Shown: positions 28,844 through 42,722, numbered from the stretch's first letter. The stretch: 64,000 nucleotides of DNA from Pseudomonas saponiphila (GCF_900105185.1 NZ_FNTJ01000001.1:3554501-3618500); one strand, 5' to 3'. The notes: generated from the letters alone by a model not told the origin. Numbers and translations: made by a program.

Positions 28844-29872
28844 TCAGCGCTTGAGCTTGCGCTTGTTGCGGTACTGGTCGATGACCACCGCCACCACGAT
28901 GATCAGGCCCTTGATGATGTCCTGGATGTAGGCATCGACGCCGACAAAGGTGAAGCCGCTGGCCATGACCCCGAGGATCAGCGCGCCGATCACCGTGCCG
29001 GTAATGCGCCCCACCCCACCGGCCAGGCTGGTGCCACCGATCACCGCGGCGGCGATCGCGTCCAGCTCGTAGGACATGCCCATCCCCGCCTGGCCGGTGG
29101 CGGCCCGCGCCGAGGCCACCACCCCGGCCAGCCCCGCCAGCAGCCCGGCGATGCTGTAGACGATCACCAGATGCCGCTTGACGTTGATCCCCGAGGTGCG
29201 CGCCGCCTGCATGTTGCCGCCGATGGCGTAGGTGTACTTGCCGTACTTGGTGTAGCGCAGGGCGATGTGGAAGATCACCGCCACCACCAGGAAGATGATC
29301 ACCGGCATGGCGCCGTGGCCGATGGCGGTGTAGGAATCCGAGAGCATGCTCACCGGCTGGCCTTCGGTGTAGTAGCGGGCCAGGCCACGGGCCGACACCA
29401 TCATGCCCAGGGTGGCGATAAAGGGCGGAATGCCGGTGATGGCGATGATGCTGCCGTTGATCGCCCCCGCCAGCAGGCCCACCCCCAGCCCGGCCACCAC
29501 CGGTATCCACACCGGCAGGTCGGTCAGGGACGGAAACACTGCCCGGGCAAAGTCCGAGGTCTGGGCCAGGCTGGCGGCGATCATCGCCGACAGGGCCAGC
29601 ACCGAGCCCGAGGACAGATCGATACCGGTGGTGATGATCACCTGGGTCACGCCGATGGCCAGCAGACCGATGATCGACACCTGCAAAATCATCAGCACCA
29701 GGCGCTGGGAGTTCAGCAGGAAGCTCTGGTCACGAACGATCCAGCCGAACAGCTCGAACACCAGGCCGATGCCGATCAGCACCAAAAAAATACTCAGTTC
29801 GGTGGGAAAGCGCCGGCGGGTTCTGGCGGGCGCCACGGCCGGTTTGTTTTCAGACATCACGTTCATAACCAC
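28844..29872 (-). CDS. iatP: Inositol/ribose-type ABC transporter permease
   Basis: This 342-residue BPD_transp_2 permease has about ten helices (LMILQVSIIGLLAIGVTQVIITTGIDLSSGSVLALSAMIAASL, the RbsC-family signature, near residues 80-125). It is the last gene of the inositol locus. Position next to a binding protein and two-domain ATPase in an iol cluster indicates myo-inositol uptake, as for Caulobacter IatP. AAGGTGAG precedes the start; MVMNVMSEN offers several nearby ATG codons. Confidence 0.85.
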   Translation of the reverse strand: MVMNVMSENKPAVAPARTRRRFPTELSIFLVLIGIGLVFELFGWIVRDQSFLLNSQRLVLMILQVSIIGLLAIGVTQVIITTGIDLSSGSVLALSAMIAASLAQTSDFARAVFPSLTDLPVWIPVVAGLGVGLLAGAINGSIIAITGIPPFIATLGMMVSARGLARYYTEGQPVSMLSDSYTAIGHGAMPVIIFLVVAVIFHIALRYTKYGKYTYAIGGNMQAARTSGINVKRHLVIVYSIAGLLAGLAGVVASARAATGQAGMGMSYELDAIAAAVIGGTSLAGGVGRITGTVIGALILGVMASGFTFVGVDAYIQDIIKGLIIVVAVVIDQYRNKRKLKR

Positions 29873-29936
29873 TCACCTTTGTTATCGCCTGACCGGGGCG
29901 CCTGAACGCGCCGCCGGTCGCCATCGATTGAAGAAT

Positions 29937-31502
<1,566 letters not shown>

Positions 31503-31586
31503 GATCAGCTACTCCATCGGCAGGGCCGCCCGGGGCCGCCCGCCACTTATTGTTGTTATGCAACCGCCCTGGCCCGAGGCGCGGCG

Positions 31587-32513
31587 TTACTTGAACTGGT
31601 CGACGTTTTGCGGGGTGATCAGGCGATAGGGAATCCACACGGCCGGCTCCACCGGCTCGCGCTTGATCATCTTCACCGCCGTATCGATGGAGCCGTCCGC
31701 CTGGCCCTTGGCATCCTGGAACACCGAGATCGCCAGGTCGCCCTTCTGCACCGCGCGCAGGCCATCGGGGGTGCCGTCGACACCGGCGATCAGCACACTG
31801 CCCTTCTCGACCCCGGCCTGCTTCAGCGCCATGGCGGCACCAATGGCCATCTCATCGTTGTTGGCCACCACCGCATCGAACTTGCGGCCCTGGGTCAGCC
31901 AGTCGTTGACCAGGGTCATGCCCTTGTCCCGCAGCCAGACCCCGGTCTGTTCCTGCTCGACCTTGATCCCCGGGTACTGCTTGAGCACTTCCTTGACGCC
32001 CTTGGTGCGGTTGGCGGTGGAGTTGTTCGCCAGATCGCCCAGCAGGATCACGATGTCGCCCTTGCCGGCCATTTTTTCCGCCAGGTACTGCATCTGCATC
32101 TTCCCGGCCTCCAGGTCGTCGGAGGCCACGGTGACCACGCCCTTGGGCAGGTTCAGGTCATCCGGACGCCGGTTGACATACACCAGGGGGATGCCGGCCT
32201 TGACCGCGGCCTCGGTGATTTTCCGGGTGGCCGCGGTGTCCACCGGGTTGACCACGATGGCGTCGACTTTCTGGCTGATGAAGTTCTCGACCTGGCTCAA
32301 TTGCTTGACCACGTCGCTGCGCGCGTCCTCGAACTGCAGCTTGACGCCATCGGGCAGGGACTTGGCTTTCTGGTCCATCGACTCGCGCAGGTAGGTCAGC
32401 CAAGTGTCATCGAACTGCGACATGCTCACGCCGATCTTGACGTCGGCCAGCACCGCCCCGCTGGTCAGCAGCAGCGACAGCGCGAGCGAGGCAAAACGGA
32501 TCTTGGTGTTCAT
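31587..32513 (-). CDS. ibpA: Inositol/ribose-type periplasmic sugar-binding protein
   Basis: This 308-residue periplasmic protein has a signal peptide (1-23, ending VLA) and a Peripla_BP_4 fold (DVKIGVSMSQFDDTWLTYLRESM, VDAIVVNPVDTAATRKITEAAVKAGIPLVYVNRRP, IVVANNDEMAIGAAMALKQAG, ending ITPQNVDQFK). Context in the iol locus makes myo-inositol the likely ligand. It heads the transporter half of the operon, downstream of a small possible leader gene. Confidence 0.88.
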   Translation of the reverse strand: MNTKIRFASLALSLLLTSGAVLADVKIGVSMSQFDDTWLTYLRESMDQKAKSLPDGVKLQFEDARSDVVKQLSQVENFISQKVDAIVVNPVDTAATRKITEAAVKAGIPLVYVNRRPDDLNLPKGVVTVASDDLEAGKMQMQYLAEKMAGKGDIVILLGDLANNSTANRTKGVKEVLKQYPGIKVEQEQTGVWLRDKGMTLVNDWLTQGRKFDAVVANNDEMAIGAAMALKQAGVEKGSVLIAGVDGTPDGLRAVQKGDLAISVFQDAKGQADGSIDTAVKMIKREPVEPAVWIPYRLITPQNVDQFK

Positions 32514-32566
32514 AACAGGTCTTTCTCCACGTTCTTGTAGGTTTTATGGATAAAGCGCAGAACGAC

Positions 32567-32758
32567 TCAGAGCGGCAGATGCACCACCGGCGCGCCAGGA
32601 ACGCAGCACAGCAGCGCACCGTTGCGCTCTACAGAGAGAAAGCCGAGGCAGGTCAGGAGGATGGCGGAGCGGCAGGCCCGGGGAGTCACAGCGGCCGGCG
32701 CCGAGGCTGGGCGCAACAGTGAAACGACAGCGAGGACAGCGGATTTGAAGGTTTTCAT
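32567..32758 (-). CDS. Possible small exported protein or leader ORF before the inositol binding-protein gene
   Basis: A 63-codon frame MKTFKSAVLAVVSLLRPASAPAAVT... starts behind AGGTACCGTCG. The first 25 residues look like a signal peptide with an APAA cleavage site. The rest (LLTCLGFLSVERNGALLCCVPGAP) has three cysteines. An AAAAACAA motif lies just before its ribosome site. It could be a real small protein, a leader, or decayed sequence. Conservation would decide. Confidence 0.35.
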   Translation of the reverse strand: MKTFKSAVLAVVSLLRPASAPAAVTPRACRSAILLTCLGFLSVERNGALLCCVPGAPVVHLPL

Positions 32759-32772
32759 CGACGGTACCTGTT

Positions 32773-32780
32773 TTGTTTTT
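32773..32780 (-). promoter_or_regulatory. CA motif (candidate Hfq/Crc site) before the small leader ORF
   Basis: The minus strand reads AAAAACAA immediately upstream of AGGTACC, matching AANAANAA. Binding of Hfq/Crc here would block translation in preferred carbon sources. Confidence 0.5.
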
Positions 32781-32859
32781 GTGGGTCGGTGCAAGCCGCG
32801 CTCAAAACCTGCCTGAGGGGTGTGCAACCTAGCTAGTCGGCAACCTGGAAATGACTTTA

Positions 32860-32877
32860 TTGGAAAATAATTTCTAT
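32860..32877. promoter_or_regulatory. Candidate IolR operator (half-degenerate)
   Basis: TTGGAAAATAATTTCTAT contains GGAA-N6-TTCT, one base off the GGAA-N6-TTCC dyad found before iolC. It lies in an AT-rich promoter-like stretch upstream of the small ORF and ibpA. Confidence 0.45.
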
Positions 32878-32887
32878 ATCAACTCAT

Positions 32888-32906
32888 TTTAGAATTTTAT
32901 TCTAAA
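32888..32906. promoter_or_regulatory. AT-rich perfect palindrome, candidate operator
   Basis: TTTAGAATTTTATTCTAAA has 7-base arms TTTAGAA/TTCTAAA. Spacing differs by one from GGAA-N6-TTCC, so binding by the same regulator is uncertain, but position beside the 32860 site supports a regulatory role. Confidence 0.45.
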
Positions 32907-32978
32907 TCGATTTTCCTCCTTGAAAATCGCTGCCGCGCGACGGCTGCAGGCCCAAGACCTGTGCTTAACGCAAGACCC

Positions 32979-33274
32979 CCTTCGCCGGCAAGCCGGCTCC
33001 TACCACGACAATCATCACACCGCCCCCTGTAGGAGCTGGCTTGCCAGCGAAAGCGCCCCCCAGCCCTGCGCCAACTCCAAGGGCCCCTTCGCCGGCAAGC
33101 CGGCTCCTACCACAGCAATCATCACACCGCCCCCCGTAGGAGCTGGCTTGCCAGCGAAAGCGCCCCCCAGCCCTGCGCCAACTCCAAGGCCCCCTTCGCC
33201 GGCAAGCCGGCTCCTACCACGGCAATCGTCACACCGCCCCCTGTAGGAGCTGGCTTGCCAGCGAAAGCGCTCTG
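32979..33274. repeat. Tandem 107-bp REP/BIME array
   Basis: CTTCGCCGGCAAGCCGGCTCCTACCAC begins near 32980, 33087 and 33194, a 107-bp period, alternating with TAGGAGCTGGCTTGCCAGCGAAAGCGC. The spacer sequences differ from those of the 109-bp and 64-bp arrays, so each array amplified locally. It separates iolG from the transporter promoter. Confidence 0.92.
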
Positions 33275-33288
33275 CAAGGCTTCCTGGA

Positions 33289-36271
<2,983 letters not shown>

Positions 36272-36321
36272 GGTTTGCACCTTAATGTTGTTGTGTCGCC
36301 AACGGCCCTGCCAACACGCCC

Positions 36322-36404
36322 GTAGGAGCTGGCTTGCCAGCGAAAGCACCTTGGAGACTTGCGCTCCGCTGTGGTGTCTCTTCGCCGGCGAGCCGGCTCC
36401 TACG
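36322..36404. repeat. REP/BIME pair between iolD and iolI
   Basis: TAGGAGCTGGCTTGCCAGCGAAAGC and CTTCGCCGGCGAGCCGGCTCCTACG are inverted REP halves. The element lies within the iol transcription unit, where BIMEs can affect mRNA stability of adjacent messages. Confidence 0.88.
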
Positions 36405-36415
36405 CGAGGGCGGCG

Positions 36416-37237
36416 TCAGGCCAGGGATTGTTGCAGGTGGGTCATGCTCGCCCCCAGCGCCTGCCGAATGTCCGCCAGCCCGTGCACGCTCTCGGCAAAG
36501 GGTTCGAACGACAGGTAGCCGCGGTAGCCGCCGCTGCGCAAGGCATCGATCTGCTGCGCATTGCCAAGGATGTCCGCCTCGCCCACCAGCACCCGGTGGC
36601 CGTCGCGAATGCTGTCGAGCGGCGCCTGGCGATCCTCGACACCGGAGATGTGCACCAGCCCGGTCAGCTCGGGGAAGAACTCATCCTCCCCGGCCAAGTG
36701 GTGGTGGAAGGTGTCGTGCACCAGGCGCAACACATCCAGGCCGCCAATGGCACGAATCGCCGCCACCGCCGTGCGCTTGTGGCGCAGCGCGCACTGCACA
36801 AAGCCCAGGGGCTCGATCAACCCCAGCAGGCCGTGCTCGCGAAGGATCGGCGCCAGTTCGCCCAGGGCCGTGCGCAAACCGCTGCTGCGCTGGGCCTCGC
36901 TGCGCAGGTCGGCAGGGTCATGGAGCGGGCACAGCACCAGCCCCTCGGCGCCGCAGGCACGGGCATAGGCGGCCAGCTTCAGGGCCTGCCGGCGTCGCTC
37001 GTCGTTCCACACATCGAAGGGGTACAGGGCGTTGATCGACAACACCTTGAGCCCTTCGGCCGCGCACAACTGGCGGACCCGCTCGGGCGGCGTGCCGTCC
37101 TCGATCTCCACGCCCGCAAGGTCATTGCGCAGCTCAATGGCATCGACCTTCAGCGCGTGCGCCAGGTCGATGAACTCCGGTAATGACAAACCCGGTGCAA
37201 CCATACGATTCAAGGCGAAGCGCAGGGGTTGGCTCAT
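36416..37237 (-). CDS. iolI: TIM-barrel inosose isomerase-type protein
   Basis: This 273-residue protein belongs to the AP endonuclease 2/xylose isomerase-like family (DAIELRNDLAGVEIEDG, GLIEPLGFVQCALRHKRTAVAAI, HDTFHHHLAGED, YLSFEPFAESVHGL). Conserved E, D/H and E residues would bind one metal. In iol loci such proteins act as inosose isomerase (IolI); a role like IolH cannot be excluded. It lies between mmsA and iolD on the same strand. Confidence 0.8.
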   Translation of the reverse strand: MSQPLRFALNRMVAPGLSLPEFIDLAHALKVDAIELRNDLAGVEIEDGTPPERVRQLCAAEGLKVLSINALYPFDVWNDERRRQALKLAAYARACGAEGLVLCPLHDPADLRSEAQRSSGLRTALGELAPILREHGLLGLIEPLGFVQCALRHKRTAVAAIRAIGGLDVLRLVHDTFHHHLAGEDEFFPELTGLVHISGVEDRQAPLDSIRDGHRVLVGEADILGNAQQIDALRSGGYRGYLSFEPFAESVHGLADIRQALGASMTHLQQSLA

Positions 37238-37273
37238 GCTTGTGGTTCTCCAAAATCCATCCCGTCGAGACCG

Positions 37274-38773
37274 TTACTTGGCGGTCGGCATGCTGAATTC
37301 CGGCCCCTTGGCGATGCTCTCGGGCCAGCGCTGCATCACGCTCTTGTAGCGGCTGTAGAAACGCAGGCCCTCCTCGCCGTAGGCATGGTGGTCGCCGAAC
37401 AGCGAACGTTTCCAGCCACCGAAGGAATGCCAGGCCATGGGCACCGGAATCGGCACGTTGATGCCCACCATGCCGACCTTGATGCTGCGGGCAAAGGCCC
37501 GGGCCACGCCGCCGTCGCGGGTGAAGCAGGACACGCCGTTGCCGAACTCGTGGGCGTTGATCAGCGCCACCGCGCTGGCAAAGTCGGGCACCCGCACGAT
37601 ACCCAGCACCGGCCCGAAGATTTCCTCCCGGTAGATGCTCATCTCGGGGGTGACCTGATCGAACAGCGTGGCGCCGACAAAAAAGCCCTGCTCCGCCCCC
37701 GGCACCTTGAAGCCGCGTCCGTCCACCAGCAACTGCGCGCCCTGGGCCACGCCCTGGCCGATAAAGCCTTCAACCCGGGCCTGGTGCTCGGCGGTCACCA
37801 GCGGCCCCATGTCGCTGTCGCCCTCCAGGCCGTTGCCGACCTTGAGCCGGTCGATGCGCGGCAGCAGCCTGGCGATCAATTCATCGGCCACCTCGCCCAC
37901 GGCCACGGCGATGGAAATCGCCATGCAGCGTTCGCCGGCCGAGCCGTAGGCCGCGCCGATCAGCGCATCGGCGGCCTGCTCCAGGTCGGCGTCGGGCATC
38001 ACGATCATGTGGTTCTTGGCCCCGCCCAGGGCCTGCACGCGCTTGCCCCGGGCGCTGGCCTGCTGGTGGATGTACTGGGCGATCGGCGTCGAACCGACAA
38101 AGGAAATCGCCTCGATGTGCGGGTGCTGGAGCAAGCCGTCGACCGCGCTCTTGTCGCCCTGGACCACGTTGAACACACCCTTGGGCAAGCCGGCTTCAGT
38201 CAGCAGGCGCGCCAGTAGCAGGCTGGCGGACGGGTCGCGCTCGGACGGCTTGAGGATGAAGCAGTTACCGGCAATCAGGGCGATGGGGATCATCCACAGC
38301 GGCACCATCACCGGGAAGTTGAACGGCGTGACCCCGGCGCACACCCCCAGGGGCTGGCGCAGGTTCCAGTTATCGATGCCGCCGCCGATGTTGTCGCTGA
38401 AATCGGTTTTCAGCAGGCTCGGCGCGCCGCAGGCGTACTCGACGATCTCGATGCCACGGGTCACCTCGCCCATGGCGTCGGCCAGCACCTTGCCATGCTC
38501 GCGGGTGATGATCTGCGCCAGCTCCGCGTGGTGCCGGTCCAGCAGTTCCTTGAACTTGAACATCACCCGCGCGCGGCGCAGGGCGGACTGTTCGGACCAG
38601 CCCGGGAAAGCCTTCAGCGCCGAGGCCACGGCCTCGTCCACGGTCTTTTGGCCGGCCAGCGCCACGCGAGCCTGGACCGCACCCGTGGCCGGGTTGAACA
38701 CCGGGCTGAAACGCTCGCCGGCGTCCTGCGCCTGGCCGCCGATGTAATGACCTATTACCGGGGTGTCGCTCAT
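37274..38773 (-). CDS. mmsA: CoA-acylating methylmalonate-semialdehyde dehydrogenase
   Basis: This 499-residue aldehyde dehydrogenase has the MMSDH patterns [13 protein letters not shown] (151-163), [26 protein letters not shown] and the catalytic cysteine in [11 protein letters not shown] (C283). It converts malonate semialdehyde to acetyl-CoA in inositol breakdown (IolA role) and may also serve valine catabolism. GGAG is followed by AACAAGAACA before the ATG, two overlapping CA motifs. Confidence 0.92.
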   Translation of the reverse strand: MSDTPVIGHYIGGQAQDAGERFSPVFNPATGAVQARVALAGQKTVDEAVASALKAFPGWSEQSALRRARVMFKFKELLDRHHAELAQIITREHGKVLADAMGEVTRGIEIVEYACGAPSLLKTDFSDNIGGGIDNWNLRQPLGVCAGVTPFNFPVMVPLWMIPIALIAGNCFILKPSERDPSASLLLARLLTEAGLPKGVFNVVQGDKSAVDGLLQHPHIEAISFVGSTPIAQYIHQQASARGKRVQALGGAKNHMIVMPDADLEQAADALIGAAYGSAGERCMAISIAVAVGEVADELIARLLPRIDRLKVGNGLEGDSDMGPLVTAEHQARVEGFIGQGVAQGAQLLVDGRGFKVPGAEQGFFVGATLFDQVTPEMSIYREEIFGPVLGIVRVPDFASAVALINAHEFGNGVSCFTRDGGVARAFARSIKVGMVGINVPIPVPMAWHSFGGWKRSLFGDHHAYGEEGLRFYSRYKSVMQRWPESIAKGPEFSMPTAK

Positions 38774-38775
38774 TG

Positions 38776-38783
38776 TTCTTGTT
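38776..38783 (-). promoter_or_regulatory. CA motif (candidate Hfq/Crc site) at the mmsA start
   Basis: The minus strand reads AACAAGAA between the GGAG ribosome site and the ATG; a second copy AAGAACAA overlaps the start codon. Confidence 0.55.
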
Positions 38784-38816
38784 CTCCGTAAAGGGTTGCC
38801 ACCTGGGTTCGGCGCT

Positions 38817-39623
38817 TCAGAGATCCAGCAGCCAGCTGTGCTGCGGGTCGTTATGGAACTGCCAGACCCGCTTGGGCCCGGCCATGACGTTCAAGTAATA
38901 GGACTCATAGCCGTAAGGCACGCTGACCGGGTGATAGCCCTTGGGCACCACCACCAGGTCGCTGTTCTCCACGGCCATGGCCTGGTCGATGCTGCGGTCG
39001 TCGGTGTAGACCCGCTGGAAGACGAAGCCCTGGGGCGGATGGACCTGGTGGAAATAGGTTTCCTCCAGAAAGCTCTGGTGCGGCAGGTCATCGGTGTCGT
39101 GCTTGTGTGGCGGGTAGCTGGAGGAATGCCCGGACGGCGTGCGCACCTCCACCACCAGCAGCGAATGGGCCGGCTCGCTGTCGGGCAGGATGTCGCAGAC
39201 ATAACGGGTATTGGCGCCCTTGCCGCGCACGCTGCGCTTGCACTGTTCCGGGCGGATCAGCCGCGGGCCGGGACCGCCCTCAAGGGCGCCCGGGGCGGCG
39301 CAGACCGCGATCTGCACGTCGCTCAAGGCGCTGACCCGGGCCTGGCTGCCCGGCGGCAGATAGACGGCAAAGGGCGCTTTGTCCTCGAACACCGATTGCC
39401 GGTCCCCCAGGTTGTTCCACTGCAAGGCACCCTGGGGTGCTTGGCCTTGCACATCGATGCGGCCGCTGAGCAGCACCAGGCACAACTCCTGGTCGCCGGC
39501 GCTGACCGGCAGGCTGTCTCCCAGGCTCAGGCGGTAGGCACTGAAGCCCACGTATTCCAGGGCGCCCTCTGGCAATTGGACCAGGGTCCGGCCCTGAGCA
39601 GCGCTTTTGATCAACAGGCTCAT
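38817..39623 (-). CDS. iolB: 5-deoxy-glucuronate isomerase
   Basis: This 268-residue bicupin protein starts [14 protein letters not shown] and contains [30 protein letters not shown], the IolB metal-binding cupin with HKH and E, and ends with [23 protein letters not shown]. It isomerises 5-deoxy-glucuronate to 5-dehydro-2-deoxygluconate. The ATG overlaps the iolE stop (ATGA), so the two are translationally coupled. Confidence 0.94.
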   Translation of the reverse strand: MSLLIKSAAQGRTLVQLPEGALEYVGFSAYRLSLGDSLPVSAGDQELCLVLLSGRIDVQGQAPQGALQWNNLGDRQSVFEDKAPFAVYLPPGSQARVSALSDVQIAVCAAPGALEGGPGPRLIRPEQCKRSVRGKGANTRYVCDILPDSEPAHSLLVVEVRTPSGHSSSYPPHKHDTDDLPHQSFLEETYFHQVHPPQGFVFQRVYTDDRSIDQAMAVENSDLVVVPKGYHPVSVPYGYESYYLNVMAGPKRVWQFHNDPQHSWLLDL

Positions 39624-40528
39624 TGGGCAGTGCTCCGGCGTTGCACAGCGGCGTCCAGCAGTGCCCGCAAGGTGTCGTAGCCTTTTTTCGCGTAGACGTA
39701 GCTCGGCGCCACGGCCGGGTCCTGCTCGGCTTCCACCACCAGCCAGCCCTGGTAGCCCACGTCCAGCAGCACGTCGAGCAAGGCGGCAAAGTCGAGGTCG
39801 CCATCGCCGGGCACGGTGAAGGTGCCGTTGACGATGCAGTCCGGAAAGCTCCACAAGTTGTTGCGCGCCAGTTGCACCACCGGCTTGCGCACATCCTTGA
39901 AATGCACGTGGCAGACCCGGTGCACATGCTTGCGCAGCACCTCCAGGGGTTCGCCACCGCCCATGTAGCAGTGGCCCGAATCGAACAGCAGGCCGACTTC
40001 CTCGCCGCTCAGGCCCATCAGTTGGTCGATGTCCGCCGGGGATTCGACGTAGGCGCCCATGTGGTGGTGGTAGGCCAGGCGCACGCCCTGGGACAGGGTG
40101 AAACGTGCCAGCTCAGTGAGCTTGTCGGCATAGTCCTGCCAGGCCTGGGCACGATGGAACCGCGGCCGCTCGACCAGCCGCACCGGCGAGCCCTGGATCG
40201 AGTCGGCCACTTCGCCGTACACCAGCACCGAGGCGCCATTGTGCTTGAGCAGCTCGACATGGCTGGCGATGGCGTCGATTTCCTCGGCCGCCGAACGCTG
40301 GGCCAGGCGCCCGGAGTACCAGCCCGACACCAGCGCCAGGTCATAGGGGCGCAACACCGCCGCCACGCCCTGGGCGTCCTTGGGGAATTTGCCGTTGAGT
40401 TCAAAACCTTCATAACCGATGTCCCGGCCTTCACTGAGGGCGGTGTCCAGGGGCGTTTCACCACCCAGGGCCGGCAGGTCGTCGTTGCTCCAGGAGATCG
40501 GGTTGATGCCAATTCGGATCGCGGGCAT
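39620..40528 (-). CDS. iolE: Myo-inosose-2 dehydratase
   Basis: This 302-residue TIM-barrel protein starts MPAIRIGINPISWSNDDLPALGGETPLD, the IolE signature. Metal ligands are expected in LVSGWYSG, LAYHHHMGAYVES, LFDSGHC and VEAEQDPA. It dehydrates scyllo-inosose to the cyclohexanedione used by IolD. AAAGGTG with AATAACAACAA directly upstream forms its ribosome region. Confidence 0.94.
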   Translation of the reverse strand: MPAIRIGINPISWSNDDLPALGGETPLDTALSEGRDIGYEGFELNGKFPKDAQGVAAVLRPYDLALVSGWYSGRLAQRSAAEEIDAIASHVELLKHNGASVLVYGEVADSIQGSPVRLVERPRFHRAQAWQDYADKLTELARFTLSQGVRLAYHHHMGAYVESPADIDQLMGLSGEEVGLLFDSGHCYMGGGEPLEVLRKHVHRVCHVHFKDVRKPVVQLARNNLWSFPDCIVNGTFTVPGDGDLDFAALLDVLLDVGYQGWLVVEAEQDPAVAPSYVYAKKGYDTLRALLDAAVQRRSTAQ

Positions 40529-40539
40529 GGCTGCACCTT

Positions 40540-40550
40540 TTGTTGTTATT
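40540..40550 (-). promoter_or_regulatory. CA motifs (candidate Hfq/Crc site) at the iolE ribosome binding site
   Basis: The minus strand reads AATAACAACAA followed by AAGGTGCAGCC and the ATG. Overlapping AATAACAA and AACAACAA both match AANAANAA. Confidence 0.6.
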
Positions 40551-40576
40551 CATGAAAGCGTGGAGAACGGCCTCGC

Positions 40577-40661
40577 ACTCGTAGGAGCTGGCTTGCCAGC
40601 GAAGGCGCCGGCGAGCCTGGCACCAGGCTCAAGACCCTCTTCGCCGGCCAGCCGGCGCCTA
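40577..40661. repeat. REP/BIME pair between iolE and iolC
   Basis: TAGGAGCTGGCTTGCCAGCGAAGGC and CTTCGCCGGCCAGCCGGCGCCTA are inverted halves. The distal TAG is the stop codon of iolC. Confidence 0.88.
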
Positions 40662-42599
40662 CTGGGGGCGGGCGCTGCGCCAGGCGTTGATCAGTTGTTC
40701 GAAGGTGCCCTGCACCTGCCGGATCAGGGTTTCGTCGTCGATCTCCCGCGCCAGCCACGCTCGGCTGGGTTCCTGGAAAATCGTGCGGCCCACGGCAAAC
40801 CCCCGACAGGTGCGGCTGTCCGCCGCTTGGCGGAAGCCTTCGGCGAGGGCTTCGGCCGAGGCATTCAGGCCCAGCAGCACCACGCCACGGCAATACGGGT
40901 CGCGCTCCTGGATCAGCTCGTCGAGCTTTTTCCATTCCTCGGCCGACTGCGCCTCGATCTTCCACCACGCGGGGTAGATGCCCAGGTTGTACAGGCGCTT
41001 GAGGCTACGGTAGAGCACCTCGGGATGGGCCCCGGGCAGGTCCTTGGGCGGGATGATTTCCAGCAGCAGTTCATGTCCGCTGGCCTGGGACGCCTGGTAC
41101 AGGCCACGGATCTGCGCTTCCTGCTCCAGGCGCAGCAGGGGTTCGTCGTCCGGGTGGAATTGCACCAGGCATTTGATGATCTGCTCCTGGGGCCAGGCGA
41201 TCAGGTTGCTGCCCACCGAGCGCCCGTGCTCGAAGGCCAGGGGCCGCGAGCCCTGGACCTCCACCGGCCGCGCCACCCACCAGCCGCGCCCGGTGGCGGC
41301 ATTCAGCGCCTCCTGGCCGAAGCGCTGGTCGGCCAGCAGGCCGACATCGGCCTCGATGCCCCGGCGCCGCAGGTCGGCTTCGACCCGCTCCACCGCTTCG
41401 ATGAAGAGTTGCTTGAGCTGACCGATGGCCTTGAGCTCGCGACCGCTGTGCTGCGCCAGTTCCACCAGTTGCCCACGGTGGTCGAAAGCGAAGACGAACA
41501 GTGGCTTCCAGGCCTTGCGCGGCACGCTGACCTGATGCAGGCGCTGCAGGACCGGGTCCTGATCGGGACGGGTGATGGGCACCGGGCTGCTGAACAGGTA
41601 GTCCAGTTCGGCCCGGGTCGGCATCGCCGGGGCGCAGGCATGGCGCGACACCACCAGCCCGCCGCAAGCGTTGGCCAGCTGGCAGCAGCGCTCGTCGCTG
41701 GCCTCTTCCAGCCAGCAACTGAGGAAGCCGGACATGAAGGCATCGCCGGCGCCCAGCACGTTGAGCACTTCCACGCGCACCCCGGGGTGGATCGCCGCGT
41801 CTTCCAGGCGCGGGGGAATCGCCCCGTGAATCACCGTGCAACCCTGCGGGCCGAGCTTGACCACCAGGGTCGCGGCGCTCAGGGCGCGCACGGTGCGCAG
41901 GGCCGTCAGCAGGTCGTCGCTGCCACCGGCAATCAGGAACTCCTCCTCGGTGCCGACGATCAGCTCGAAACGCCCCAGGATGCCCTGCACATGCTGGCTG
42001 ACCTGCTGGTCGGCAACGAACCGCGTCTCGCCGTCGGCCTTGCCCGCCAGGCCCCAGAGCACCGGCCGGTAGTCAATGTCCAGGACCCGCTTGACCCCGT
42101 GCTTTTCGGCGTAGTCCAGGGCCTGCAGGCTGGCCCGGTAGACGCCGTCGGTGGAGAAATGGGTGCCGGTGATCAATAGCGCCTTGCTGGAGGCAATGAA
42201 GGCTTCGTCGATGTCGGCGGCGCACAGCGCCATGTCCGCGCAGTTCTCGCGGTAGAACACCAGGGGGAAGGTTTCGCGGTCCTTGAGGCCCAGCAGGACC
42301 AGGGCGGTGAGGCGCTGCGGATCGACCTTGACGGCGCTGACGTCGCAGCCTTCGCGCTCCAGCGATTCCAGCAGGAAGCGCCCCATGTGATCGTCGCCGA
42401 CCCGGCTCAGCATCGCCGACTTGAGGCCCAGGCGCGCGGTGCCGAAGGCGATGTTCGCCGACGAGCCGCCCAGGTACTTGGCAAAGCTGGCGACGTCTTC
42501 CAGCCGCGCCCCGACCTGCTGCGCATAGAGGTCGACGCCCAGGCGTCCGAGGCAAATCAGATCCAATTGACGCCCACTGGCAAAACGAGTCTGGCCCAT
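40659..42599 (-). CDS. iolC: Fused 5-dehydro-2-deoxygluconokinase / DUF2090 aldolase-like protein
   Basis: This 646-residue two-domain protein has an N-terminal PfkB kinase (1-320; DLICLGRLGVDLYAQQ, GGSSANIAFG, and catalytic GAGDAF at 283-288) and a C-terminal DUF2090 domain (about 335-640; FVFAFDHRGQLVELAQHSG). The kinase phosphorylates 5-dehydro-2-deoxygluconate; the second domain is related to class I-type aldolases and is believed to cleave the product to malonate semialdehyde and DHAP (IolJ role). It is the promoter-proximal gene. The stop codon is inside a REP element. Confidence 0.93.
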   Translation of the reverse strand: MGQTRFASGRQLDLICLGRLGVDLYAQQVGARLEDVASFAKYLGGSSANIAFGTARLGLKSAMLSRVGDDHMGRFLLESLEREGCDVSAVKVDPQRLTALVLLGLKDRETFPLVFYRENCADMALCAADIDEAFIASSKALLITGTHFSTDGVYRASLQALDYAEKHGVKRVLDIDYRPVLWGLAGKADGETRFVADQQVSQHVQGILGRFELIVGTEEEFLIAGGSDDLLTALRTVRALSAATLVVKLGPQGCTVIHGAIPPRLEDAAIHPGVRVEVLNVLGAGDAFMSGFLSCWLEEASDERCCQLANACGGLVVSRHACAPAMPTRAELDYLFSSPVPITRPDQDPVLQRLHQVSVPRKAWKPLFVFAFDHRGQLVELAQHSGRELKAIGQLKQLFIEAVERVEADLRRRGIEADVGLLADQRFGQEALNAATGRGWWVARPVEVQGSRPLAFEHGRSVGSNLIAWPQEQIIKCLVQFHPDDEPLLRLEQEAQIRGLYQASQASGHELLLEIIPPKDLPGAHPEVLYRSLKRLYNLGIYPAWWKIEAQSAEEWKKLDELIQERDPYCRGVVLLGLNASAEALAEGFRQAADSRTCRGFAVGRTIFQEPSRAWLAREIDDETLIRQVQGTFEQLINAWRSARPQ

Positions 42600-42610
42600 G
42601 CTGGCTCCTG

Positions 42611-42618
42611 TTATTTTT
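42611..42618 (-). promoter_or_regulatory. CA motif (candidate Hfq/Crc site) at the iolC ribosome binding site
   Basis: The minus strand reads AAAAATAACAGGAG before the iolC start; AAAAATAA matches AANAANAA and abuts the AGGAG. Confidence 0.55.
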
Positions 42619-42722
42619 ATCAGCCTGCGCTCGCCGCCGTTACCGGCCGCCGAGCACTCTTGGTGGATGCAGACTAAAACGTCTCCGGGCCTCAATCAAT
42701 ATTTTTTCTATATATTTTTTAC

